In this document: positions 19,938-32,529 of the stretch, in pieces | Position numbering within the stretch: position 1 is the first letter of the stretch | Layout of the letters: each line of letters opens with the position of its first letter | DNA from: Allacma fusca | Lineage: Eukaryota > Arthropoda > Collembola > Symphypleona > Sminthuridae | Assembly: GCA_947179485.1 (NCBI GenBank) | Contig: OX359245.1 | Coordinates: forward strand, 78,231,067 to 78,295,066 | Reading direction: 5' to 3' | DNA: 64,000 bases | Position numbers and translations under genes: made by a program | Notes under the pieces: model-generated | The model's input: the letters and a program-made list of their open reading frames with translations, nothing else | Databases searched by the model: none | Told to the model about the DNA's origin: nothing

Positions 19938-20122
19938 TACAAAGGTTTCCAAAAATAAAATGATTGTCGTAACAATTTAGGAACCAAAAACTAACTGACT
20001 AGAAATTTTCATCCTCGAGAAAGATTGAGGTTCGAACGGGTAACGTGAGCCGATTTTAAATATTGCTCAATTTGGTAAACAAGCTCAGTTGCTTCTTTGA
20101 AGCTAAAGAGTTGTCACCCACG
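19938..20122. promoter_or_regulatory. Divergent promoter region
   Basis: 185 bp between the start codons of the minus-strand membrane protein and the plus-strand small protein/PolB pair. A TATA-like ttttaaata lies near 20054-20062, about 60-70 bp before ATG 20123. Confidence 0.4.
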
Positions 20123-20457
20123 ATGGAGTCGGGAGGAAGAAACGCTGAGTTGACAGAATTATTACATAATTCTTTGTCCACTCTAGTCAATAAAATCATA
20201 CACAAAAACCAGACGATTGGAGTTTATGCACCACAACATAATGACGAATGGAAAAGTTAGCTCTTTTTTGTATGAATGCATATGTAAACATGTATACACA
20301 TATAAAGTTTCATTTGTATTTAGCCATATGCGTGTGCATAATCCTCATAGCTGGTCTAAAGCTGGTAAAGTTTTGTACGGATTACTACTTCAAATGGAAG
20401 GACTCACGTAACCGGACCCCTTCGGTTTCCTCTCCCTCCGTCCACAATGGACAGTAA
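20123..20457 (+). CDS. Small spliced membrane-type protein overlapping the PolB start (88 aa)
   Basis: Exons 20123-20255 and 20324-20457 (donor gttagc is weak, acceptor tttag). The N-terminal half is hydrophilic (MESGGRNAELTELLHNS), followed by a short hydrophobic stretch (ICVCIILIAGLKLV) and a basic Ser-rich tail. The stop TAA (20455-20457) lies inside the PolB start region: the PolB ATG at 20447 overlaps the last codons in another frame. This suggests leaky scanning or a shared transcript. No family recognised, and the splice is inferred. Confidence 0.45.
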
Positions 20458-23400
20458 CGAGACGAGTGTTAAACCTACACCTACACGCACAGGCGAAAAA
20501 GGATACGTAAGTATATCTTTGATAAACATTGACAGCGTCAATGTTTATTATCTATCTAAATACATATTTCTTATTTTTACAGTGTTTTCGCTGTCCGCTG
20601 TCGCCTTGTGAGTTTTTCTGCAGATCTCATATTAATTATGAGTCTCATCTGGAAAGAATTCACTTTTGCAGTCAGTGTGCCCAGTACTGTAAAGTTAAAA
20701 GACTACATGTGTGTCCGCATCCTGGGAAAAGACGGGGTCATGTAGACGCGTACATGCAACCTGATCTGTCTAACTTTTCCGAGCTATCCCGATCGCACTT
20801 GGGCAGTATGCTATTATATAAATATAATAAAACAATAACATCGTCTGATATTGAATCTACCTTTCAGCAAGTTGCTCCAGTCACAACAAGTTTTCTATCC
20901 GATTTGTTTAAAATTCATGGTCTAATTAAAATTGAAATTGGAATGGGGATTCAAATGGAAAAGGAATCCAACGATTCAGAGGGAAATTTAAGGATGCACG
21001 AGGCTACAATTTTCTTTAAATCAAAACACTACGAGCTGGAATGGCTCAGCCAAATTGATGCAATTCTTCTCAATGCCGCCTCCGACATCGTGGAGAAAAA
21101 GAATAATTTTCTCGAGAACGGAAGTTCTTGGAGTATTAAAAAGATGGAAACATTTGAAATAAAAATGGCGGAAGCTAGACTCTTTACCGATAGTTCCGGA
21201 GGAGGATATCTTCCTATGCCCTTGTCAGGACGAAAAGGAATTATTAACTTTAAGAATGAGGACGACAATTGCTTCCTCTACTGCATTGCCGCTTCGCTAT
21301 TTTGGGAAGAACAAATTGCCACAAACAAGCTGAAATTTTACAAAGATTGTAACCTAAGGGAATATAAAACATGGGAGAAATATTTTCATCTTCTCAAAAC
21401 AGACTGCATAGACGGACCTGTTGACGTCTATAAAACAGTGCCCTTATTCGAAGAAGCGAATAATTTGTCAATAAATGTGCTGACTCATGAAAATGGAAAC
21501 GTGATTTCTATGCGAAGAAGCAGCTATGTCGCGTCTACAACAATAAATTTATTTTTAATTCGGGCGGATATTGGACAACATTTTGCTCTGATAACGGATT
21601 TGAACAAGTTCTTACGTAACAAAAGCGTAAGAAAACTGTACATTTGCAAATTGTGCTTACGTAATATGAAAACATCTGCAACATTGCTTTTACATTCGTG
21701 CAACGGTAAACAGGCAAATGTGAGAGAGAAGCTTCCGAAAAGGGGCGAATGTTTGGAGTTTAAAAGACTCGAGATGACATTGCCGTATCCCAATGTTCTC
21801 TATTGGGACTTTGAAACATTTTCAACGCCTGTTAATGAAAAGAAAGGATTGAGTACTACACTGAATACCGAATTCAAACCCGCGAGTTATGCACTGTGTT
21901 TAGTAAATACAACAGACGATGGGTCAAAACTCACAGCCTGTGAGTATTATGACGGACCGGACCCGGTGCAGCACTTTTTCGAACGAGTATTTTATCACGC
22001 TCAACAAGTGCTAAATGATATTAGATCGACAAATAATTTTGTCTCGCCTACTGATTCAGAACGTGAGCGTCACAACAGAGCTACACATTGCTTCTTTTGC
22101 CACCAGGAATTTACCTTTCCAGGTGAAAATGAGTGCCATGCATCTACCGAAGAAGTAGACGAACGATATAGGACTACGAAGAAAGTTCTAAAAACGTATC
22201 ATCACTGTCATCAAAGCGGAAGATATCTCCATACATTATGCCAGAGTTGTAATTTAAAAATTAAGTTTAAAAACGATTTAGTGTGCGTATGTCACAATGG
22301 ATCGGGATTCGACTTCCATCTTCTACTTCAAAATTTAGATTCGCCATTTTTCAGTCCAAAGGACGTCAATGTCATAAGCAAAGGTGGAGAGAAACTAGTT
22401 CAGCTAGAAATAACAGCGAGCAATATGTACATTCCAGAATTAAAATCAAAATACGATGATAATTATACGCCAAGTGCGAAGCAGTCGTGCGGGAGAAGAA
22501 AGGTTAAGGTCCGATTTATTGATTCGTTTCAGTTTTTGAACACTAGTTTAAGCACGCTTGCAGCTGGACTTAAAATTGAAAATGCAAGCACAACGAGCCT
22601 TGTTAATGACTGCTTACCATATCTTTTTCCGGACCTAGATAACCTTGATTCTAAAGACACTTCAATATTTTTTGAGAAGCTCCCTTATCCATACACATAC
22701 CTCTCATCTCCAAAAACGTTAGAAAACGGACATCCTATACCGGGAAGGGAGCATTTCGACAACGAATTAAGGAAGGAAAAAATTACAGATGAAGAATGGA
22801 CGAAAATCCAGATATTAGTCGATCAGTTTCAAATCCGAGATTTTAAACAATTTACAAGAGCTTACACCATCATCGATACAGTACTACTGGGAGTGATTTG
22901 GGAAAACTTTCGAAGGAATTGTTTTGTTTCGTATGGACTAGACCCAACATATGTATGCACAGTTTCTGGATATTCTTGGCAATGCTTTCTATCCTTCACC
23001 AAAGCTAAAATAGAATACATTACCGACAAAGACATGCTTGATATGATCACATCTGGAATAAGAGGTGGAATGGCATTCTGTACGCGCAAAATTGTGACAG
23101 CTAATTGCGAGCGCTCTCCCCTCGGCTTTGATCCCACCAAAGAGCGTACACATATACTCTACAATGATAAAGTTTCCCTTTATGCCGCCGCTTTACTCGG
23201 AAAATTCCCTCATTCAAATTACCGGTGGGAAAGTGTCGAAACTTTGAAGAGTATTAATTGGAAAACGTATGACGGGGAAAATGAGACGGGCTATATTTTG
23301 AGCGTCAGTTTGCACTACCCCGAAAAACTTCAAGATGAAACTGAGTCCTTGCCTTTAGCTCCGGAGAAACGCAAGGTTCGAATTACAGATTTGGCGGCCG

Positions 23401-24464
23401 GACAGCAGGACACGATGACATCTCTTGGTCTTGTTCGCTCGTTTACAAGCGAACCAAGACTCCTGCTTCATTGTGAAGATCGTATTGAATACGTTGTGCA
23501 TTACAAAGCTCTCCAGTTTTACTTGAATATGGGCATGGAATTACTTGACGTGCATGCAGGAATTAGTTTTCACGAGGAGGCTTATTTTAAACCATATATT
23601 GAGTTCAACATTGAGCAGCGCAAATTGGTCAAAACCGAATCACAGCGAGCGCTGTACAAAATCCTTTCGAATGGAGTTTTTGGAAAAACTCTGCAGTCAA
23701 ACAAGGGAAATCTGGAGGTTAAGTTTTGCGGATCGAAGATCGAATGTCAAAAATTCGTCAGCGACCCTCGGTGTGTTGACTTTGTTCCAATTTCCGAGAA
23801 CATAAGTATGATCATGCTTTCTCCCAAGGAGATTGTACTCAACAATATTATCCAATCAGGCATGGTATGTCTGGATCTTGCTAAAGTTATTTTCTACCAC
23901 GGGTTCTATTACGAGCTGCAGAAAGTCTTCCCGGGCAGGGTTTCCAATCTGTATTGCGACACTGATTCGTGCATAGCTCTAGTAACAGACCCTGACAATT
24001 GTCTTTTCCAAGATATAGTTAAGCATAAAGATTTTTTCGACTTTTCCAAATTACCGTCGGGCCACGATATTTTTAAAATGTATCCAGAGTACCCGGAATT
24101 AAGATCGCAAAATGCCGGGATTGCTGGTCTGTGGAAATTGGAGTCGATAGATATTTCCCAGATTGTAACCATTAAGAGCAAGCAATACAGTGTATTGTAT
24201 TTTAACAAAGCAGAAGAACTCAAGTGCAAGGGCGTACCAACAGCTTCATTGAAAACGTTCAACCATGACAAATACAAGTCGGTAATCGACGCTAACAATG
24301 TTTTCTATGTCGATTGCTCCTACATAAGGAGTCTTAAACATAAGTTGTATAATATTACTGTTAATAAGCTGGGGTTTCACAGCTTAGATGTGTATCGAGT
24401 GTACCCGGACCGCAATGATTACAATTACTCGTTGCCTTTCGGACACTACCGATTACGTATGTAA
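20447..24464 (+). CDS. polB: Protein-primed type-B DNA polymerase (Polinton PolB), spliced
   Basis: Exon 1 20447-20506 (20 codons), intron with gtaagt and ttacag, exon 2 20583-24464; about 1313 residues, full family length. N-terminal zinc-finger-like CFRCPLSPC...CSQC and a second at CKLC...LLLHSC (about 380). A segment with DDNCFLYC (about 247) and QHFALITDL (about 352) resembles a Cys-His hydrolase. Exonuclease: DFETF (about 427) and GSGFDFHLLL (about 590), with a Cys/His cluster between. Polymerase: motif A DKVSLYAAAL (about 879), motif B KILSNGVFGKT (about 1045), motif C YCDTDSC (about 1144). Replicates the linear element, presumably with a terminal protein. Confidence 0.93.
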
Positions 24465-24777
24465 TTATGTTTATTGCCAACAAAAAAATTTAAAACTGAT
24501 AAAATTATAAAAACATTAACAATACAGCTTGTTAATTCTTATTTTCGAATTTCTATTCCGTGTAATATAGGTTGCGGAACCGTTTTTGTGAGATCCATTA
24601 CTGTATGCATGTATGTATATAAACCATTTTAATAAAGTTTGCATCACTTGTACATATTTACACAACATTTTTGTGTTTCATATTTTCTTATTTACGTGTT
24701 TTGAATTCTAAAGATGCATAATTTTGAGTTCCAAAGTCGCATTGTTATCATAGAACCGCGTGATTAGCCTATTTTAC
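24465..24777. other. 3' flank of PolB
   Basis: No gene seen. Contains ttgtacatatttacacaac (24650-24668), shared with the internal inverted repeat, and a block at 24670-24765 similar to about 9185-9275. Confidence 0.45.
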
Positions 24778-26042
24778 CGAGCCGTTTTAACAAACCTTGG
24801 TCGTTTATACCGAACCGGTTTAAGCAACCTCGACCGGTTCAACCGGACCGGTTTGAGAAACCTGGTCCGGTTATTCTGAACCGGTCTAAGGTAACTCGAA
24901 CGGTTCTGTACAGAACCGGTTTGAGAAACCTCGACCGGTTCAACCGGACCGGTTTGAGAAACCTGGTCCGGTTATTCTGAACCGGTCTAAGGTAACTCGA
25001 ACGGTTCTTTGCAGAACCGGTTTAAGAAACCTCGACCGGTTCAACCGGACCGGTTTGAGAAACCTGGTCCGGTTATTCTGAACCGGTCTAAGGTAACTCG
25101 AACGGTTCTTTGCAGAACCGGTTTAAGAAACCTCGACCGGTTCAACCGGACCGGTTTGAGAAACCTGGTCCGGTTATTCTGAACCGGTCTAAGGTAACTC
25201 GAACGGTTCTTTGCAGAACCGGTTTGAGAAACCTCGACCGGTTCAACCGGACCGGTTTGAGAAACCTGGTCCGGTTATTCTGAACCGGTCTAAGGTAACT
25301 CGAACGGTTCTTTGCAGAACCGGTTTGAGAAACCTCGACCGGTTCAACCGGACCGGTTTGAGAAACCTGGTCCGGTTATTCTGAACCGGTCTAAGGTAAC
25401 TCGAACGGTTCTTTGCAGAACCGGTTTGAGAAACCTCGACCGGTTCAACCGGACCGGTTTAAGACACCTGGTCCGGTTATTCTGAACCGGTCTAAGGTAA
25501 CTCAAACGGTTCTTTGCAGAACCGGTTTGAGAAACCTCGACCGGTTCAACCGGACCGGTTTGAGAAACCTGGTCCGGTTATTCTGAACCGGTCTAAGGTA
25601 ACTCGAACGGTTCTTTGCAGAACCGGTTTGAGAAACCTCGACCGGTTCAACCGGGCCGGTTTAAGACACCTGGTCCGGTTATTCTGAACCGGTCTAAGGT
25701 AACTCGAACGGTTCTTTGCAGAACCGGTTTGAGAAACCTCGACCGGTTCAACCGGGCCGGTTTAAGACACCTGGTCCGGTTATTCTGAACCGGTCTAAGG
25801 TAACTCGAACGGTTCTTTGCAGAACCGGTTTGAGAAACCTCGACCGGTTCAACCGGGCCGGTTTAAGACACCTGGTCCGGTTATTCTGAACCGGTCTAAG
25901 GTAACTCGAACGGTTCTTTGCAGAACCGGTTTGAGAAACCTCGACCGGTTCAACCGGACCGGTTTAAGAAACCTGGTCCGGTTGTGTAAAACCGGTTTGA
26001 GGTAACAGATATGGTTCGGTAGAACAGGTTTCAAGAAATCGG
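24778..26042. repeat. 101-bp satellite array made of three ~33-bp subunits
   Basis: About 12 copies of a 101-bp unit. Each splits into subunits of 33, 33 and 35 bp with consensus accggtttgagaaacct plus an (a/t)ccggtt core. Copies are nearly identical in the middle, degenerate at both edges. A variant with gggccggtttaagacacct clusters in consecutive copies around 25640-25870, showing local homogenisation. Each unit has about six CCGGT(T) palindromic cores. Open frames across it are by-products of the 101-bp period and not genes. Confidence 0.95.
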
Positions 26043-29000
26043 CGCGAGGCAACTTGTCCAGGATCGATGAATATGGCATATGCAATTCATTGAAGTATGA
26101 GTATGACGCTGCAAACGAGAAAGAGATAGATAGATTGATACAGAGAAAAGTAAAAAGTGGTTAAAATACATATTTATTCTTACTTTATTCCGGATGAGTC
26201 GGTCATGTTTGAATCTTCCGCAAGCTTCCTGAAAAAAATAAACCAGAAATTCATTAAATACCTCGATGCGCGAAATTGGCTTGTGATAACTTCTCATCTC
26301 ACCAAATCCATGCTCACATCTATGTACTACATGTTTGTTTCTCTCCCTTGTTTGTGTTTGTATATACATATCTTGTACATACATATCTACTGTTGTTGTT
26401 TACAATCTTCCAAATGCGTACGCATATATTTACATGTATTTACAAGCATACTTACATACATATGGACTGTACACACGTGCTTTGGCATGTATGGATTCCC
26501 AGGTACGTTTTTACGCTATCACTATCACACATCTTGTCACAACCCCTTCTTATTGTTGAGCTCTACCTTTCCTTTGATTTAAACTTTCGCGACCTTGGCT
26601 TTACAATTCAAACCTTCGCGGCTCATTTCACTGTATAGCAAGCCGCTATGTACTATATTATTTTACTATAAAGCCAAGCAAGTCGAGAAGCACAGCGGGC
26701 TGAAAGGCTGAAACTCTGTCGAAAAGGAGAGCTTTTTCAGCTCGCTCAGTTCGCTGTGCTTCCCGACTAAATACCAACTGCTTGCAGCCTAATGGAACGA
26801 CTGAAAGTTCGGCAGAGCGTACAATATCACACAGTTTTAGTTTGCCACTTAAAAGCCCTAATCATAATTATTACAAACATTAGACGTACATCATCAAATG
26901 TGGATTAAGGTAATTCCGGTACATAGGGAGAAAAACTACGTTCGGTTACAGCACTGGAGAATTTTATACAAGGAGAATTTTAATAACTGAATTTTGTACG
27001 CATAAGTGTGAGATTCTTATTAGAAAAATATAAATGGAATTGAAAGTAGTTATTTCAACGCTTTTTATATTTAACGTCAGATAAGTTCTCAGAATTCGTA
27101 ATGCTGAAGTTATTTGCTCACTATTTTTTTTAATTACAAGCCTTAACATCTATAAATTTGATCTTTATATCCCCTACAAATATCATTAGGAAGTAATGAT
27201 TGATTTGTACGAACCATGGACTTTAGTAACTATAGCAAGTGAAAATTGTTAAGCGCTAGTATGAATTCCTTTCATTTTTTCTATTTTAAATAATCAGTGC
27301 GTCCATTGTTATAGGTTTCAGTTACATTATTACTGTACAACTGAGCTATATACAAATCATAATATATAAAGATCATATTTTACCAGTACATTGTGCTGAT
27401 CCCCTAAGGGATGAAGAAGCACCATACAGCGGTGCAACAACAAGATTTAATAACTATGCTGGTATTAAATTGATCAAGCGAATAGTTAAATTTTCATGTG
27501 TATAGCCAAATATTGAGTTGGGGAGAGAATTTTAGTGGACCGAAAGCCGTTTTGCCCATAATTTGAGTATGAATTGCCAACTACCTATGTATATGAAACT
27601 AATTGTTAGTCTTACAGTTAATAGTTCACATGCGCGAAACGGGTTATTACTACTATGCCTTCTCGACAGGCCTTCATCGGGATCTATAGCGATGTACGGT
27701 TTTGTGCACAATCTGCAACTGTCCATCGATATTTATCCCTTCTTTTGTTACAGGAGCAAAACTTCTATCTGACTCACACCGGTTTGTAGATCCATCCATA
27801 CCATACATACAAATCTCCATACACGCCCCAACACATCCACCAATACATACTCCGAAGTGCACAATATCAATGTACAGGAGCGAAACTTTTAGTAGTACCA
27901 CAATATCTGATTCAGACTTCCTCCTCATAATCAGAATAGGGAAAAACTAGAGAAAAGCATGTTTCTTCATTAGTCCAATGACACTTACAACAACTGAATT
28001 AACGTTTTGCCTCAGCAACAACGTCATACCTCTTCCTCCTACTTATTGTACTTACAAATAATTTCCTCGCAGCTCTGTTTCCTCATTGCAGGAAGTAGGA
28101 AATTATGTAAAGGTGTATCAACAGCTGCAAATGAATAAGAATGAGGAGTTGTTGTTTGTTGCTGAGACAAAAGGACAAGGCTCTCAAAATGTTGTACCCA
28201 ACTCCTAATAATCCGGACACATGTGAATTTAAATGTAATGTATGGACCTTCTCCTCCTGCATAAAACATATGCTATTGAGTCAAGGAGACAATAAAGGTC
28301 AGCGGAGGAAATAATTCAAGAGAATTATCAAGCCCAGCTCACCTGAATGGTTACCCACTGTAAATCCCTGGTAACCCCTTTCCCGTCTCCATACATATGC
28401 AAATATCTATACTCACACGCCTCTATTTGACAACTCTTGTGAAAACGTCAACAGGGATGGTGATACAGGAGTAAAATTAGCCTCTATGCTAAACCCCCCC
28501 GCCATGTGCCTCCCAACATTTTTACAGTTCGTATCCCGATAAAAACAAAAAACTACCTCCAATAATCATAATAATTACAAGCTCAGTAAGAAAAACTATC
28601 AAGGACCTTGCAACACACCCCCTTTCTCCAATTACAAAGTACGAGTACATGAATGCTTCCAAATACATAAATACAAGCTTTCCCATCACAAACTTGTCAC
28701 ATCTGCTTTCACCATATGGAAAATTTCGAATGCAAGAATTATGAGAATTTCTTATCAGGCAGGAAAGCATAACAATTTTTCATCCAAATAACAAACCACT
28801 GATTTCGATAAATCTGCATGAATAAATTGCAAAACAATTTCAGTAGGATGAAGTCTGAACTACCAATGTAATTAAGTCGTGAGTGCTATAATAATAATAA
28901 TTCCGCACAAGAGGTTCTTGTCCTGCTCAAATAATTTCAGAGTACAAAACTACTTACTCATTTAAATCGAGATTTCACTGAGGTCAATTCCTGTCTTCAG

Positions 29001-29707
29001 CATGAAGTTCAGCCGACAGGTTGTAACTTTACAAAAGTTAATCTGCGTCTCCAGTGGAGGTTCACGTCATTGATTCTAGTTCCAGAGGTTGACTTGACTG
29101 GTCCGAACTTCAATGAATTTAATTATTCGGTTGAGTGAGGAACCTTGCACATAGAAGTCAAATTATTTTTAAAATCAGTGAGACCAGTCAGATATTAGGA
29201 GGATATTTCAGGGTACTCTCAACGGGATAAAAGTTTTTTTATTCCGATTTTCATGGCATTAAAGCTTTACTATAATTCAAACAATTAGGAAAAATGTGGT
29301 AATTACCTCAGGGTTGTCAGCAATGTCTGTATCAAGCAGTGAAGGTTCTCCTAATTGATTCCAGTTAGAGGTTGACGAGAATGGGAACTTCAATTTATTA
29401 AATTATTACGTCAAGAGAATAATTTCGAGGTGCTCTCCATGACAACTAAATTTTTATTTCGGTGTTCGATGTATTAGACTTTTAAAATATAATTTAAAAT
29501 AATTGTAAGTAAATACTTTACGGGCTGTAACTTCAGCAAAGTCAATATTTATCAGTGAAAAAAGTCAAACGTCAACTGTGAACTGGTATGTACATACACT
29601 GACGTCTATACTCTTTAATGTTTTCCCTTGCCTCTTCCCTCCAAGGGTCGGGCAAGGGCTGCATACTTGGAGCCACAGGTGGCCTGTCCACCCACGCAAC
29701 TCACATG
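26043..29707. other. Right-end region of the Polinton without recognisable genes
   Basis: 3.7 kb between the satellite and the right TIR. Only short frames with no recognisable domains or convincing splice chains. Notable items: an inverted repeat at 26680-26770, and two diverged copies of a segment containing 'aggttgac' and 'gaacttcaat' at about 29080-29120 and 29365-29405. Could hold regulatory RNA, decayed genes or captured host DNA. Confidence 0.5.
26680..26770. repeat. Imperfect hairpin
   Basis: Arms of about 35-40 bp: agtcgagaagcacagcgggc on the left pairs with gcgctgtgcttcccgact-like sequence on the right (mismatches present). Confidence 0.6.
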
Positions 29708-29881
29708 AAACTCCAAAGGGAGCTCTGCTCCCTCCAGTTCCTCAACACGGGACCCTTCATGCACATTACGCAAGAAATCAATAAATCGATCGATAATCAA
29801 TAAACTATTGATTTTAGACCGATTTATTGATTATCGGTCGATTTATTGATTTCTTGCATAACGTGCTTAAACACTACTACT
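29708..29881 (-). repeat. Right terminal inverted repeat of the Polinton
   Basis: Inverted copy of 5370-5543 including the internal palindrome. Ends cactactact, then the target duplication GTAATG at 29882-29887. Confidence 0.93.
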
Positions 29882-29887
29882 GTAATG

Positions 29888-31507
29888 ATTTACACAAAAT
29901 GCTTAAATACATTGAGAACTAAGATCACCAAGTTCCCTGAAATACAGTAACGTCTGCACGTGCACATATTGCATTACCCTTACATATTATTGCTAGAAAA
30001 TGATCGGTTAACAAAGTACCGCCCTGAGGATTTATTGCACTGTCACTGATCACTTCTTGAGGCTAGACTATTAATTTCCTACACATTTTACTACACAACT
30101 GAATGTACAATTGGTAACCATTTTTCAGTTTAACGTAGCAATGATAATATTGTAAACATAAAATTAAGGGATTTCTCTCGCAATGTTCTGTAAAGAGATT
30201 ATGCAGAATTATTTCTTGTGCATAGTTTTTGAAATCTGTAGAAATTTCAAAAATCATCATTACGAAAATACGCATATGGTGCATCAATTTTTTCCTCAGC
30301 AACATGTGCAGAAGCGTCAGATTTTTCACAGCATTTATTCTCAATTTTCCAGTCACTTCAATGAGCGGCAGCACACATCTATTCCGGATTTTCCAGTTGG
30401 TAACGTAACCAATTCGTCGTTTTCCCTAGGTATTTAAAGTTTCGAATAAAGCGCAATATAGCTTATATGCCAAATAGACATCCACTCTAGGATACATACG
30501 AACAGATGTTTGTAAATTAACCTTGAAATATGATACTTTGGACTGGAACAAAACAAATAAATTTAAATTAGGGTTGAAATCCGTTAAGAGTTATCTTAAT
30601 CGGATTTGTTAGATTATAGCGAAGTTAATACTCATGACCTAATTCAGGAATAACTATACCTTGAATGTTACTTTCGAATATAATCTGAAATTTAAATTTC
30701 AAGTTAGAGAATTCCCTACAAAATAGCTTGAATTCATAGCCAAGCCATGTTCGTGGTATAATCTTGAAATACAATGCACAATTAATCTTTCTACAGAGTA
30801 CTACGTGCGTAAAACTGCCGGATTCAAATTGGAAAAATAGTAGGCTTTTTACTTTTATGCCACAATTTATTCCGTTGTTTTTAAAAAAAAATTTTTATTC
30901 TACCGTTAGCGTTTTCTTAAAGCGATTTAACAACTATTCTCTGAAACTACGGTATATTGCTTATTGGCAAATACTTCTGCTGTATGCTAATAGTAATAAT
31001 TAGTAACTAATACTTATCCGAGGAATTGAATTTGCTTCAACAAATTTGTGTCACCAAATAGCATGTCATAAAATGATACACAAATCAATTTTAGAATACC
31101 TTTTACAGCTATTGCTTCCAGAAGTTCCATGGAATTCTTCTAGCAAAACAATTTTATAAAACAAATGTCGAAAGAATTATACCTGGAAGCGAAAGTAAGT
31201 ACTCAACTAGGACTAGGTTAAAAAAAGAAAAAGTTAAAAGTACATTCGCCTCCCATTTTAATTTTAACAGATCAAATAATACCACACGGAGTACTTACAT
31301 TTAACTACAAAAAACTATTCAGTACTAACGGATATCTTAAAATATTTAATGATGATTCCCGCTTCATTTTTATTTTGTGATTTTTACTATTTTACATTAA
31401 TGCATTTTTGCAGTATGCTGCAGAAATAAACAGTGAACAAAATTAGAGTTCAAATGATGACTTTTACATAGAAAGACCCTAATGATTCGACAATTTACAG
31501 GTACCAA
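29888..31507. other. Host intergenic sequence
   Basis: No gene seen. About 30600-30800 is homologous to about 36430-36620 upstream of B2 (shared runs around 'gaagttaata', 'ggaataacta', 'ataatctt.aaatacaat'), so it is duplicated host or old repeat sequence. Confidence 0.45.
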
Positions 31508-31775
31508 GTATAGCTCCTCACGAGTACGAGTAGATACTCGAGTTTCGAGTTCGAGTACGAGTACGGATCGAGTACGGTATTAACTTAAATTGGTACTTGT
31601 ACTCGTCGGTCGAGTATCCGTTTTCGTACTCGAACTTGAGTATATTTCTAACGAGTATCAGAGCGAGTACGAGTACGTTCAAAGTACTTAAACCAAAGCA
31701 CGAGTACGAGTTCGGGACATAAATTCAAAAGTACTTGAACCCGTACTTGGATTTACATTTGATACTCGAGTAATT
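31508..31775. repeat. Degenerate CGAGTA/TACTCG-rich repeat
   Basis: Dense in both orientations of cgagtacgagta. Begins tagctcctcacgagtac, similar in style to the hAT-like MITEs, but no matching right end or duplication found; perhaps a truncated element. Confidence 0.6.
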
Positions 31776-31890
31776 TGCTCCAGCACAAAGTCCACATCCA
31801 TATTTCCTTGATTACAAAAAAGTTGTTGTTATTCCGAAGCAAAAAAGGAAAAGCGGTTAAATTCAAAATTACTACGAATAACATGAAACG

Positions 31891-32529
31891 TTACAGACAC
31901 CCTCCAGTGGTTCTGATAATCAGGAATCTGTTCGCATAAATGTGGGCTTTGTAGGTAGGGTTTTCTTTAAGTATTTCCCTCTTCCTTTCGATTAGTTTCC
32001 TGATGACCTTCAGTTGATGTGGATTAAGGTTGTCGTTGATCCACACATTTCGTTCCGATAGTCCTTTTCTACTATTTCGGACTTTGTTTGCATCTGCAAT
32101 ATCTTTAAACCTGCATTTGATTAGGGGTCGTTTTGCTTGTTCATTAGCCTTAACCTTAGGAACAATAATTTCGCATGAGAATGATAAGTTTTCTGTTATT
32201 TTTAACTTGTCTTTTATGAAATTGTTGACCACTGCCTTCGCTTGATTAGAGTTAGACTGGTCTGTGATCTTATCCAGTCCTGATACGATGAGGTTGTTCC
32301 TGCGTTCATTTCTCTGATATTAAGTTTTGTCGTTGTTGGAGTTGATCGGATGTTGCTTCAGTCTTTCCACTTCCTCCTTCAGAGTTTTATTTTCTTCCTC
32401 CAGGGATTGTATCCTCTTATTTGTATTGTCCATGAATTCTTTAAATTCGCGCTTTTCTGCCCTTTCACCTCTGCTGGAAGGTGAGCTTGAAGTCTTGCTG
32501 GACTGGCTTGCAGCTTTGCTTCCACCCAT
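31891..32529 (-). pseudogene. Non-LTR retrotransposon ORF1 remnant
   Basis: Two frames joined by a frameshift near 32320. The upstream one has a Ser-rich start and a coiled coil (EFKEFMDNTNKRIQSLEEEN). The downstream one has ERRNNLIVSGL, the standard RNP-like motif of LINE ORF1 proteins, followed by a conserved-looking VWINDNLNPHQLKVIR. No reverse transcriptase follows, so this is a truncated dead copy. Confidence 0.6.

Larger units (their letters stand above)
5370..29881. mobile_element. Complete Polinton/Maverick (adintovirus-like) provirus
   Basis: 24,512-bp element bounded by 174-bp terminal inverted repeats that begin AGTAGTAGTGTTTAAGCACG. It is flanked by a perfect 6-bp target duplication GTAATG (5364-5369 and 29882-29887), the size made by Polinton integrases. 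Hallmark genes: type-B DNA polymerase, retroviral-type integrase, packaging ATPase, adenain-like protease, hexon-like capsid protein. The terminal repeats differ at only a few positions and the core frames are open, so the insertion is recent. Several genes contain introns of about 65-190 bp. Inner cargo includes a foldback MITE and a 101-bp satellite. Known of the family: such elements combine transposon and double-stranded DNA virus traits. Confidence 0.95.

Noticed and set aside
25817-26085. Open frames on both strands across the satellite
   Set aside because: They are produced by the repeated 101-bp unit, have repetitive Arg/Pro/Leu composition and no start or splice context.
26157-26640. 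Cys/Tyr/His-rich frames at the satellite edge as a secreted protein gene
   Set aside because: Three overlapping frames of similar length from a tacatac/tatgta-rich stretch; low-complexity origin is more likely.
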